Assembly (NCBI RefSeq): GCF_016920785.2
Contig: NW_024609836.1
Location: 59,305,439-59,369,438 of the forward strand
Length of the DNA: 64,000 bases
Direction: 5' to 3'
Origin: Ixodes scapularis
Taxonomy: Eukaryota; Arthropoda; Arachnida; Ixodida; Ixodidae
The notes under the pieces were generated by a model. It made no database searches. It was not told the DNA's origin and saw only the letters and a program-made list of their open reading frames with translations. Within the stretch, counting starts at the first letter, position 1; every line of letters begins with the position of its first letter. Of this stretch, positions 41,282-55,100 are shown in pieces. The position numbers and the translations under genes were made by a program.

Positions 41282-44200
41282 TGCTGCTAGACTGACGGTT
41301 TTGCGGCAGAGTGTTTGAACCCGGACTCGCACTGCTAACACATGGCACAAAAGACTGTCCGCAGTCAGGGCCTGAGGCGTGTCTCTTCCTTGTATAACGG
41401 TCCCGTACGACATTAGGATGGATCGACGTTAATGGGCGGCAGCTTGCGCCACCTAGCCTACCCTTTTAAAAGTACAATCTTTTTTTCTTTTTTTTTTTTT
41501 TAGAGTGGTGAAGTAGTGTTGTGTATGACCATAAATAGAGGATCTCGGTGTCACGCGAGCTCAAGTTCCCCGCTGAATATGGAGGGGTAAATAATAAACG
41601 CAGGTTCCTTCACTCCCCGAAACGGCCGTTTAGCGCCTTTAAAAACAAATATGAACGATCGCTCGTGGAATACTGCCTTCCGTGCATTACGGGACTGCCA
41701 GTTTTTTTCCTTTATAAAATGTGACGTCACAAGGCGGAAATCGACGGACGAAGTATAGACCCGCGGCACAAACGCATCGGCGTAATGAAAACGCAGGAGC
41801 CCGATCGTGCCGAATCGCGCGACCCAGCTCGTGACGAGGAAAGTTCGCTTCCTTCCCGCAGTGGCACTGCGCGCGCGCAACATCAACGACAAAAAGAAGA
41901 AAACCGCACCATGGTTACCGCTACAAGCGATGACCTTGAATCGTGCCGATCGCGGTAATATTTCAGACCCGAGTAAAAACAATAGCTCCGTGGCAAATGC
42001 ATCGGCGCTTCCAGCCGAGCAAGGCCGTTCAGATAGGCAGACTCATTTAGGCATTCCAACGCGTCTTCAATTGGTCGCGCGAACCTGTTCCGCGAGTGAT
42101 GTAAACAATGAGAAAATGCGACCTATTTCCTATTTTCGTTAATTTTGTCCCCGACTATAATCTGTTTCACCTCGCGAGGATCCGCAGAGGAAACTACACG
42201 AGCCGTAGTTCAATCCAAAGCCGAAAGCCAATCCTAAAAGACGCAGCACCGTGTCCTCCCAGCGGGGGCTCGAAGTTGGACACTCGGCGAGCAAGTCGGC
42301 GAGGGATCGCCTCATCGGCGCTGGCGTCTCGCAGACTTGGTCGCCGAGTGTCCAACTCGCAGCCTCCCGATCACAACGTTACAATTACGCAAAAGAGAAA
42401 CGACGAGTGTTCATCTGTGATGCGCACATACGCTTGATCCCACCGCGTACTCCGTTGAAAGCTGGCGAAGGAGCGACCAATGCCGCAATATGGCGCCAAC
42501 AGATCGCCGCACCAGCGATATACAATAGCCATATCAATAGCAGTGATAGTAGGAGTAAATCTATACCGGTGTGTAGCGGCAGTGACAGCAGTAGTATAGT
42601 AGCTGGACACCGAAGGTTTCCAAGTCCCGAGTGACCCGAAACAGGAGGGTTTCACACATATGTACTTCATTTGTTTCGAAAAGTGTTCCGATTTCAAAAC
42701 CAATACTACTACCGCTACAAACGTAAGCTAATATACCGTGGCTGACGGAAGGCCAGACCGTACGATCGTACCAACACCTATGGAACAAAGAAAATATAGA
42801 AACAGACGACGTATATACATCAGCGACGAACGCAAATGTACACACAGACACACACACACGTTAGGTAACACGAGTGTGGCGTCATATCCAGGGAGCCGCA
42901 CGAGCCTAAATTAAGCTCGCCCCCCTCACAAAAAAAAAAAAAAAAAGAAATGCTTAAAAATGAAATCTTGCATAGCGTTTAAAAAAAGAGTAAAACGGGG
43001 AAAAAAATAAAGGTACAAAATAAAAGGCAAAAAACTCCGAAAGAAGACTTTCTCCACGACGGGATGCGGCAAGGCAGTCATGCAAACGAGCCGCGATATA
43101 AAATAAATAAATAAGAACGCCGACATCGCCTGTCCTCCCTCGTTTCCTGCTCCTACCCAAGGAAGCGTGTAAGCAGGCAGGGAAGCTCTAAAATTATAAC
43201 AGCAAACTCTTCGAAGGCTGTTACGATGTCCACATAAAATTAACTAAAAAGAAAAAAAAGAGGGGGGGGGGGGGGAGTTAGAGGCACAACTAGAGAGACA
43301 GAAAGAAAGAGAGAGAGATTGAGGGAGAGAGAGACGAGCGGTCGGTGACAGATAGCGAGCGAGATCAACCACGTCTGAGGCCAGGCCGCTTACAACGACG
43401 CCGATTTTAGCGACAGTTTGGATGTCAGCGGGGCGACGCAGAAAGAAGCCTTCTCTGGGTGAATGCAGCGGAATTGCATTAGTCTATTTATTATTTTTAT
43501 TTACATTTAACATATATAAACGTATCGCTGCAAAGAGAAGCAAAACTAATTTCCAACTTCAGCGAAATAAGTGCTCGGCGTCTTTATATTGTTTTGTTTC
43601 AACTCAATCCGGCAGTTAAAAAGACTACCAGAGCGGCGAGGGAAATCTCAAAATGATACCGGCATTATGAGACGATATCCTCACGTAATACATCTAACGG
43701 ATGTCTTTGAGGATAATAAACTCGAACTTGAACTTTATATGATTTCACTTCAACTCAATCCGCACGATGAAAATACTACCACAGCGGCAATGTTAATCCC
43801 AATATGATACCGATATCCTACGACATCATCCCCACGTTATACAGCCGACGGATGTCTTTGAGGATAATGGACTTTATATTATTTTATTTCATCTCAATCC
43901 GGCTGTCGAAACGACAACCACAGCGGCAATGGGAATCCGGATTCAATATGGCCACAGAATAAGGCACAAGGGTCTTTCCCTTTCCTCCGGTTCGTTCAAC
44001 CCTTATATAAAGGGTTTTGCCCGCATTACAATTTTAGGGTTTTTCCCGCAACAAAATTTTAACTGCGTTTCAGACGTTCCCCTTCTTTTTCTCCTTGTGT
44101 ACACTTTCGATATTTCCTCAATCTCGGGTTGCTTCAAAATGTCCCACGACCCCCATCCATAGCTCTCATCTTCTCTAGATACCGTGAAAGGTCCTCCGGT

Positions 44201-47200
44201 GCGATCCGCGGACGGGCGGAGGACAAGGAGGCGGACGGACGAAGGAACACGGCAGAACATTTGTCATTGGACGGCGGCTTCCGCCACCTAACGAGCGTTC
44301 CATTTCGACACTTAAAGGGATTGTCCGGTCAAATTTTTTAGTCGAGAAAACGATTGAATATCATTGTTATTGCCTCGAGACGGATCGTACGTGCAATATC
44401 TGAATTTTATATGCCCTTCTGCATGAATAATTGAATTTATACTGCTCCAATCGCATTCTAGCGTAAACGCTGCTTTCGTTGGCAACATTGAAGCTCTGAC
44501 GTCACAGAACACAAAGCGAGCATTTTTGTCTCGTCGTTTCCTTGCGAGTGAACGCCTCAGCGTGCTTCGTTTTTGTTGTTGTGCTCGACTTGTTTCGTGG
44601 TTGGGTGAGATCTTTGTTGCGCGGTTGGGTGCCACAACCGAATCCCGGAGAAAAGCTCACCGGAGAAATGCTCACCGGAGATAAGCTCACCGATTTTTTT
44701 TCTTCTTTTTATATGGAGGCTATTGGATCATGCGTAACACAAGTATATCAATTTATTATCATTAAACATTTTCAGCTTTGTAAAAAAGGAAAGGTCCTTT
44801 TTTGTATTATTTGTTAAGATTATTGGATATATTGCTCCCAAATTAATAATTGCGGGCGAGTGTTTTCTGTGGCTTACTCTGTAGGCAACGAAAGCCCAAC
44901 TCAAATTTGTATGAGCTTGAAGAACAGGAAAAGTTAGAAAACTTAATAATGTCTGCCTAAAACCTGAAAATCAAAACTGTAAATGCCGAAAATCCGAAAG
45001 TGCATGCGCGCAACAACGCGGTGCCTGAAATTCTCTTTGAAGCCTCTGTTAATTTTTGAAAATAGGACAAAACAGTCAGTAGGATATCAAAACTTTTTTC
45101 TTTCACGGAGAAGCACGTTTTCTAGCCGTTCGTGCTGGTGTTTCCACACGTTGCCTTTGTGTGATAGTGCCTTTCTACGGCGAGCCACCCATGAGCTTCA
45201 GAGCTGCACACTGGCATCGTTATTACTCGTGACCTAAATAAGAAGTAGTCTTCTGTAAGGTGGCGAATAGGGCGAGTTGGTAAACGTTATACATGATACA
45301 AACCGCCCAAACGACGACGACGGAGTGAAGACAACAAACACGACATGACGAATCTGTTCTCGTAACTAAAGCTTAGTTAGTGAAATTAACAGAAAAAAAA
45401 GCAGCGTAGCCGACACTGATTACATCAACAAACACCTACTTATCTATTAGGCACTACACAATATTTGAAACTGAAACGGTTCACACACCGCTATTCATAT
45501 TAGCTCGCAAAGAACAAACATCTTTATTTGACAGAGCTACCGACGGCACCTTGCCAGTTGTCAATAAATTGTTTTCTTTTTTACCGGTGTACGATGTTCT
45601 GATTTTATACTTGCGGCTTCATTAATATACAGAATGGGTGATTACTAATTTCTGATGAATTAGTAAATAAGCCCAATGAACTTCAAGAATATTGCAAAAA
45701 AGTGGACATATTTTATTGAAGTGACGAATGCGAATTACGTTAAATTACAACGTTTAATGCTATCTCCCGCTAAGTTTAAAAAAAACAAAAAACGGTGAGC
45801 TTTTTTCCGCATCCGCTCAAAGGCCGCGGTGAGCTTTTCTCCGCATCTGCCGGTTTTGCGGTGAGCTTTTCTCCGGTGAGCTTATCTCTGGTGAGCTTTT
45901 CTCCGGTGAGCTGTTCTCCGCCGCCCGCCACAACCACCGGGCAGCACATGCGAGCCAAGACATGACGTTCCACACTTTTCCGCGAGACGTGCAGTGACGA
46001 GCGAAGTCGATCGCCGTCGTGCATAGGGACTGGGTTCCCGTCCAGATCCGAGATCCTGCTTATGCAGCAATCATCTCACAGAAGAAAGCTACGAGCTGAG
46101 TTTTCAGCGGACAGAAGGCTTGTAAGCTGGGTGTGATGCTGTGCCAACGATATTAAACTACGTCCACCCACTCCTCGCCCAAATCGGATCAGTCAATTTA
46201 GGTCTGTTCGATTCGCCTGAACTGGCTGAACTAGTTCGGCAGTGCAGGAACTGGTGCATTCGATTCAACCGGAAGTTGCACGACCGCTGCACTGGCGCGT
46301 TCGATTCATTTCAGTTCTGAACGAGTTCAGACCCAGTTCCTCAAAATCTTGCACCGGCTCCGGACTCAGAGTTCAGCGTACGTGCAGAAGCAGACGGCGA
46401 TAGCAGACGACACTCCTCGTCCGTCTCTGCTCGCGGTGCCATTTTTCGCAGCTCTTGCTCAAATGTCTGCGAAGTTTTACAACAACGCCGATACGGAGGT
46501 TGCATTTCCTCTCATTTATGATAATAACGTACCCGCGGTGGACGCGGAATTGAGATCATAACCTAGGGTAGGAATTTGCTTGATCATGATATTCTGAAAG
46601 CGTTTAGGCACCTGCTCGCGTAGGTTTGGCTCCCTGTGGTGAGTGTTGAAATATTGGCTCACGTAAATTGTTTCTTTTTGATGCTATGTGGGGATCCACA
46701 GTGTTGATATTCTTACTTACAGACACGAGGAAGGTATTGCCGTCTTGATAGTCCGCGACTTCAGTTGCTCTTGGATGCATATTGTCGACTCCGATACAAT
46801 GCAGAAGTTGGGATTTAGTGCGTTGGTACTCGCATGTCCCTGTAGCTGAGCAAAGTACTGCATGCTTTGTCCGCTGGTATCTGTGGACGCCCACTAACGG
46901 GCCTGGGAAAGACGCCGAGAATCGGCATTTTTGCCGATTCTCACTTAAAATTGACGCCAAAGTTATGGTCGGATGATCCCCCACTGCATCCTGAATTTGG
47001 CTGTTTTGTTGTTCTATTGTCAATTTTACTCTGTCATTTTTGCGTCAAAGTGGTTTTTTTTTTTTTGTATTGTCATCGTTTGTCATCATTTAGTTTGAAT
47101 CAGCGCTTTTTGGGTTCTTGTGGCGCATGCTAGCATTATAACTTCATTTTCACATCCGTTTACTTTTATCTACATACTTTCGCTTTGCATTTGCTTTCTT

Positions 47201-49147
47201 TCCTTGTAATTCAAGATTTTTTTTTTCCTCGAAGCGTGTGTGTGTTTTTTATTTTTATTTTTTTACTTTGTTTCTATTTTTTTGTTCTGATTGATACTTA
47301 CCCTGAATGTACCCCCCCCCCCCCCCCCCCTCATGTAATGCCTTTAATTTGGCCTTTGAGGTACCATGAATAAATAAATAGATAACTGTCTTGGCCAAGA
47401 CGCTATCGTCAGGCCCCCGTCTTCGACGTGACCGGTATACCGACCGCGCGCTGCCGCCAGTGACTCCCGACGGAAAATCAACCTGATGCCGCGAGCCTAT
47501 CGTCGAAATGCAAAGATTCTCTTTGAGGGGCATTCGCCGCTGCCTTCTTGACTTGTAACCGACTATAGTTCAGAACTTCCTGGCCGAATCGAACAGAACT
47601 TGATTATGCAGCGAAACCGAAACCAACAGCTAGGCCATTTCGAAATGATACCAGAAGTTGTATTTAGCACGCGTGCAGCCCGATATCTGTTTGACCCGCG
47701 TGTGAAAATGAGGCGTGACTTTGATTCACCAAGCTCGTCCTAGTCAAGTGACGACATGCATTTGAACGGTTCGCCGTTTGCCTTCGACCCGCCGACATCG
47801 CCTCTGAGGGAATGACCTGCAGCCTCATCACCGATCCAGTGGATCCGCCGAAATGTGTACCCAGATGCCGCTTCGTGTACCTAGGTGCCGCTTCCGAGGC
47901 GAAATCTGCATCCTTTGCTTTGCAAGCGCCCCTGGTTCGATCGACGTCCGTCGCAGTTGTGTTTGCGCAAAACGGCGAACATTTGCTCGAAGCACTCGAA
48001 GCTTATGGCTGTCTGCTAGTAATATCCTGCGAAAAGGCGTGACTTTTTTTTGCACGTGCTTGGGAACTACATTCAAATAATTGTATTTCAGTAGGGTACT
48101 GCCTAGGAGACCATATAATTCGAAACAAAATACAAGACATCCATCGACCAACGCTTGTTATCCCGAACATTCGACAAACCTTTGCGTTTTGTGACGTCAC
48201 GCAGCACCTACGAATGTCAGCCATTGACACTGGCGAAATGCGGGGTGCAGTTTCGTACATAGGCTCATGAAAGGTTTGATTAATAACGGGAGATCATATA
48301 TCAAAATAAAAATGACGTTTGTCTATATGAAGGCTCCCTCGACGTAACGAGCGCAAGAACTTAGGTACTTCCGGTTTCGACCGGACAATCCCTTTAAAAG
48401 CCAATCCAGTCGCGTGTTCTCAGCATCACCGCTCGTACAGCGGTACATAGAGCCAAAACATGTCTTGCGTTCCAGGGACAAACAGAGGGAAAGGAGAAGA
48501 CGCGGAACACCGAGCTTTATTGTGCCCACACTATCGTAGGGGAGATTATAACACCTTATATGGTCACATATCAGGCAGTGCCTGCCTTCGAAGTATGCTC
48601 AATGGAACACACGAAGTATTCGGCCGAAATACAACTTCAGCAAGCCTTGGAATGACGCTCACCATAAAATCCAATCGTTAAAAAAAAAAAAAAAACCAGC
48701 AAATGACTCGTAAAAAAATGCATAAAATGAATGGAAGATAAAAGCTCGCCCACGATCGAGCGCGGGTACACGTCCCTATGTACGCGATCGATTCCCGAAA
48801 TCCGGTTATAGTGATACTTCCTATTTATAATAGACATACACCGATCGGAATTAAATGACCGAAACTACGCATAAAGTTCGCCCACGAACGGGCACGCACA
48901 TGTTCCTCCGGTACGCCATCAATCCACGAAAAGAGTAATGGATTCTCAATGTCGAGCTTTGCCGAGTTAATTGACTGCAACGAGGCTGCAGATACATCAT
49001 CCCACCCGAATTGGCGCTGCACGGCGAAACGCGCCTAATCGCACATCCGTCGCGGCCCGCACATTCCGATCTTATACAGGCCCGGCTATAACAAACTGTC
49101 CGATTCTGCAGGCGTACGTTTTCCGTAATAGCAAACGCCAATTTATT

Positions 49148-49182
<35 letters not shown>

Positions 49183-52100
49183 ATTTTAGTTTTGTCGCAA
49201 CTAGGGAGCGTTTTTCTGTGACGGCCACCATTTTGAATTTTGACGCAGCCGAGTTTCGGGCAAAATAGAAAACCACTTTATTTGCCGATTAAAAGAATGC
49301 GCTAAAACCCAAGGGTGGCCAATAGTTACTTTTGTACTTCATGTTACTTCATGTTTGTGTTACTTCATGTTTTGTAGCCCAACCCAACTCTACACGTAAT
49401 ATTTCAGCGTGGCAACCGTCACACGAAAACGGTCAAGATTATCCGCATAGACGTTTGCAAGCAAACGCGCTTCGAGAGCTAGTCTGGCCACCGTGGACGG
49501 AAAAAGATTTGTTTGGTTGCCAGCTCTGGAAACCGTGGACACGCCTCGGCAATGCTCGACTATCGGACGATCTACCCACACCAGCAGCAGGATGGCCGTG
49601 CCCCGAAGCCGTACTTACAACACACTGCGCGCATGCGCCGTGCCAACAATAGCGCCATCTATCGGAAGCCCTGGAACACTTCCGATCTGAGTTGTTTTTT
49701 ACGCATAATTATTTTATTGCGTGCTTAAAATACCAACCATGTTATAGGCGACAATTTCTCGTAGTTGCGTAGATGTGATCTCGCGGGTGCGGCGAAACCT
49801 TCAGTCTAGTTCGGGCAATCTACGCATAGATCGGAAGCGTTCCAATTCTGTCCGATAGATGGCGCCACAGCGTTGACTCGTCGTAGGTGGTCACGAAAGG
49901 TTGCGACGCAGTCGATCAAACGCAGACGCGTGAACGACTCTTAACATGACCCGTGCAGGCCGACCAAATATAACCTCTACGTGAAATGTGGGCAAAAATA
50001 GCCTCCTCCTCCTCCCGAATTCCTACAATTCGTTCAGCCCACCCTGTGAGCCTTGAGGTTTTCGCTTTCTTCCTTCGTTTTGTTTTGTTGCCGAATAACA
50101 CATTTTAGGACCCACGCAGTAAAAGAACACTTCACGCTTGGAGCTCAAAGTGATTCAAGGACGAGTTAACGACGGGCCCGCCTCGAAGGCATCCGAATGC
50201 ACCGAGCGCTACATAAAAACAGAAACAGCAAAAAAGCTACAACAACAAAAGAAACGTAGAAACATAACTTGAACGAAGATGGGACACTGCATACGGGGGC
50301 CGTTAGGTCTCATAGAAGAGGGCCGCCTACGATGTTGGAAAAGTCATTAAATAAAGGCGGTCGCGCGACACATCAACAGAAAACGTAGGACAGCCACATA
50401 AACAGACGTCGAAAGTAATAAAAATAAAAGTCAGGTAACAAGACACCGCAACGTTGGAAAAAAAAAAATTAACGACGCAGCACTGGTTGAACGGAGAAGA
50501 GTTCGAAAGCGAAGGCGAGTTACCGAATGGAACAGGGCAGATTTCGGATAAGCGGAGGAAAGAAAGCAGGCGGCTGAAAGCAGACGACAAAATAAATGCT
50601 AGAAAGAGGACGGCCAAAAAACATACGACCAAAAAGACGGCGACGAATACGTAGACGATAAAACGAATCCGACAAAACGCCGGCGTCTGAAAAGAGACGA
50701 GAAATAATCGATAGAAAGCAGACGACCAAAAAGAGGGCGAAAAATACGCAGACGATAAAGAGAACGAGACACGAAGCAGGACGCCAACCGCGTTCGACAA
50801 AAACCAGGCGATAAGAAGGCAGACGACCCAACAAAGAGTAAACGGGCAACCCAAAAGAAGACTTAAAACAAATTTAGATTAGCTTCTTCAAAATGGCACC
50901 TACAAAATACTCTTTGATCACTTTAAAAATAAGTAGCCCAGAAAAAAAAAAAAAAAAAATAAAGGCTAAAACGAACTGGTATCAAAACCGGCTCTACCAA
51001 AGCGACGGTTGCGAAACATTTCTCGTCAGAGTTCAACCAAAATGTCAAAACATCAAGCACGCATCAGCCGACGCAACACAACAAACCGAGAAAATTCCCC
51101 ACAGCAAGTAAACCTTATCGGTCACTCGTAACGCAGCCAGCCCAAAGGAAACAAACGAAACAAAAACGGAGCAAGAAAGAAAGAAAAATACGAAACCACC
51201 CACAGGCCGGTAGTAAGTGGGTAATACAAGTTTGCAGAAGGAAGGAGGAGAGCTCTCCCTCGAGTCAAACGATCGGCCGCCACGACTTAGAAGAGAGTTG
51301 CGTATCTGGGCCACCGAACTGCGTGCGAATACCAAACAACCGCTTCATCTCTTTATAAAAATAAAAAAAATTATTAAAAGCACGCACGACAATCATCTAA
51401 AAGCAAGAGGACGATCACGACGTAGGAATGTTCTTACGCGGCACGCGGACAACCCAACGACGCATCGCTCGAAAATTGCAGACAGCCTGTTTCATGCAAT
51501 CGCTCCAACTCGTGATGCTGTTGTTTTTCTGCGGCGGGAAAACTTAAGAGTGCTTTCCTGTATGCATAATCAGCAAGCTTGTGCAATCAAAATTACTTGA
51601 TTTCAGCATATGCGACTTAGACGTATAGAGCAATTCAATAGAAATACATGCTGCAATTTACTTACACTAGCTGCTTGAGTGCAAAGCAAGTCTTGGGCAT
51701 AGTTTACACGCTGCCTGAGATAGCTCTCGTAATATTTCGTTGTCGAAAGAAAAAAAGTCACCCTTTGCGTTTCAAACGTAAGCGTTGATAAAATAAATTC
51801 TTATCTCTCAAGCACACACAATTCTCTTAATTCACCAGATAAAAGGAAACACTATCCTCCCGTCAAATATTTACCATGTGGCGGTTACGTTTAACATAAG
51901 CACCGTAAGCGTTACCTACTAGTCAGCCTCCTCCTCCAAAGGTGTAGACAAGCACCTTTATTGTGAAGCCGATCGTCCAGGAGCTAGGCAGCGCGATTCT
52001 CACACCGCAGAGTGCCCCCATGGCTGAAAGTTGCGACTAGTTTCCTCTGTATTGCGTCTGTACAATGCCCCGCAGCATAGTTTCCACTAATTATGCTGGG

Positions 52101-55100
52101 ATTCTTACATTTCCGCAGTACAGCCTCCAAAAACGGGACCTTTCTCACCAGACATGGCTAATTTTTCTACCCTCGACGCCAAAAAAAAAAAAAAAAAAAT
52201 ACTTCAATTAGCTCCATAATACAGCGCGCTTGGCGACACAGTAAAAAATCGACATGAAAAATACGGTTTGCATTGCCAGATTGCCAGGAAAAAAAAAAAA
52301 AGACGTCAATGAGCGAGCAAGTCAGTTCTCCAAAAAACAAAAAAAAAAAAAAAAACCGTTGATAAAAAAAACAACTTTATCCAAGAATTTGAGGAAAAGG
52401 AAACCGGGCTGCGCAGCCGGCGACCGCACTTTTTCTTGCATACATATCCTCAGCGTTCCACGCGCACCGCTTGATTCATTGCTAGGTAAATTATTCAACG
52501 TACCTCTGCACGAGCCAAACAAGAGCAGCGCATCACATCTACAAAATCCCCGATAGATCGATATTTTTTTTTTTTTTTGTGCGATTTCACACTCCGTTTT
52601 TCCCCGAACACAATTAAAAAAGCTTCATACTCAAAAAAAAAAAAAATCTATAAAGCAAAAGGTTGTTCACAAAATCTCTGCGCAGATTGTCGTTGAAGTG
52701 CGATAATTGTTCGGTCTTGTAACGCCCATACGTATGTAACGCCCATCTTTATTACGCCGTTTAGGAACTGCTGTGGAAATTCTAGGAATACTGTTCATCA
52801 ACGCTAACGAAGTTTTCTATCACATTTAAAAAAAAAACAATCCATAGTTGCTGTTTTTCTTGTATTTTTACCTGTCTACTTTTCGCGGGAGGGCCTCCCG
52901 TGATTAACCAACGTAGGGCTACCGCATTAAAAAAGAAGAACGATAAAAAAAGGATGTTTACCTCAGGATGTTTAAACCCAGGAAGGCATTCCTCTTCCAA
53001 CGTGGTCGGCAAAACGTCAACCTCAGGCATTATCCCTCCACGAAGCGGACACAGTCGTATTTCAAACAAACCGTCGAGGTCTAACACGGACGCTGAGACG
53101 CCGATATAAAGTCGACATCAATCCGTGGGCGTAGTCGCGACGCCACCACCATCGCAGCACGGCCGAAACACCAGCGAGCCGACAGAAATGTCGAAACTTC
53201 AACTCTCCATCGAGCACACGACGTAACGCCAACCGATCCGTGGCAGACGACACAAGTTGCAGACGACGCAGCAGCAACACCACCAAAGAAGAAAGTAGCA
53301 GACGACACAGCACCGAAGAAGTATAGCAGACGATAAAACACACCACACCACACCCCGTGCTGCGAGATTCTGCCGATACTGATACCGAAATAAAATAAAA
53401 GTGGCAGCGCAACGGAACGGTAGCAGCGATTATATACGCAAACAGTTTCACGTCGGTTAGAACGGTAAAGCCACCATTACTCGGCGCGCACGAGCACGAG
53501 AAGAAACCACGGAGCACAACTGCGGCACACTACACCGACAGGGCGAACGGCACGAGCAAAAAAAAAACAGTTCGCCAAAGAAGCGTGCGAAAGAATAAAC
53601 GATATTAAAAAAAAAAAAAAAAAAAAAAGGGCCGAGGAAGAAATAGGAGGAAGCAAATGAACCAATGAGAGAAGACCGCCTCCGTGTGACGTCACAAACG
53701 GGTATACGTAGCGCCGTACGCGGGAAAGACCGGTAACTGTACGTGAAGGCGCGCGGCGCGTGCGCTGGAGTCTGTGTGTAAACGTTGGAAACGCAGCGTG
53801 TTTTTTTTTTTGTTGTTTTTTTTTCCTTATTTTAAGATCACTCGTTTTAATTTTCGTGGATGGGACGACGGTTCTCACCCCCCTTTTTCACGGTCCTGAG
53901 AGAGGGTCACGAGGGAGGTGGAGAAGGTACGGGCGTGGAATTATCTTTTCCCCCGAATCCTCCTCGTAGGCTAGCCGATGCAACAAGGTCGGCTGCTCTA
54001 GAACTAAATGCGCCTCACGATCGTCCTTGTCAGTGATGGTGACGTCATGCAGGAGGCTTTATCAAAGTGAGCTCTGCGTTCTCCTACTACGGAGATACAG
54101 GTATAAGGACGCGGGCACAAAGGAAGGATACGGAATTGTGCAACCTACCTAATACATACCGAGTGAGCAGGGAAATATATATATATAAATAAGCAAACGG
54201 TAATTGCGTATAGCCATTGAATACAATAAGTTACATGACATTCCCGGCGAGAAGTTTGGGTATCGCCACCTGGTGAAATTTTTTCACAACCCAAAGTGAG
54301 GGAACTTCAACTTCCTCTGCTGGTGCAAGCGCGTGCAATGCTAAGCTTCTATATGCACTATGAAAATTAAAACATAACAGAGTGCATGCACATGCGCTAC
54401 CCGTAGTGAGGAAAAGCAGAAGCGCCCCTCGCGAGCTCCTCACCGGGAATAGTATCGAGACTTCGAATGACTTCGGCGAATGCATTTTTCTTTTTTTTTT
54501 TTTTAGTTACCCTTAAATTTAGATTCCGCAAACTGCTTCATTTTCGCGACTTCAAAATCATCGCGAAACAGATCATACGAATATTTTCACCCCACATGGT
54601 AATAAATCCACGGCATCCTTGTCCCATTCTCGAAATGTGGCGCGAACGAACGAAATATCCACCCCGCGAGAATAAGTAATCTGCACTATATATTTTCCAC
54701 CGCCAAAATAATTAGTTCACGCCGTCGTCGGTTGCCACGCAGGATTCGGCTTTCTTTTTATTTTTTCTACTACTTAGTGAAATAGGGTTCGTAACGCAAT
54801 TCTAGCTAAACAGGTGCAAAAAAAAAACGATTTCTGACACAAAGTTGTAAAGGAAGCCGTCGTATAGCAATAAAAAAGAAAAAAGAAAACCAATTTAACC
54901 ACACCGACTGAGCTGTCATGGACGCTGCCTTTTAATGCCTTCTTAAAAAGAGGAAATTTAAAGCGTTCACTCGTAGGCAAAACAAAACGGTCGTTCCTTT
55001 CTTTTCAAGTATCCCCATAGACGAAAAGTAACCCAACAAGCAGGCCTCTGCAATAACAGCATCCGTGTCAAACCCCCGAGAACGAACAAAAACGCGCCGA

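Larger units (their letters stand above)
44316..48393. mobile_element. candidate 4.1 kb DNA transposon flanked by TTAA
   Basis: Left end AGGGATTGTCCGGTC at 44316, and its reverse complement GACCGGACAATCCCT ends at 48393; both are flanked by TTAA (44312-44315 and 48394-48397). About 180-195 bp inside each end is the same motif, TGACGTCACA followed by AAC and CAAAG. The interior has two opposed arrays of a 15-bp unit (44646-44690 and 45793-45919) and open frames at 46349-46561 (+) and 46604-47023 (-) that I do not recognise. It could instead be two separate MITEs of one family in opposite orientation. Confidence 0.5.

Noticed and set aside
50327..50854. 175-codon minus-strand frame rich in Phe, Leu and Val, resembling a membrane protein
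   Set aside because: It is the antisense of a degenerate, Lys/Arg-codon-like repeat; the hydrophobicity follows from base composition.
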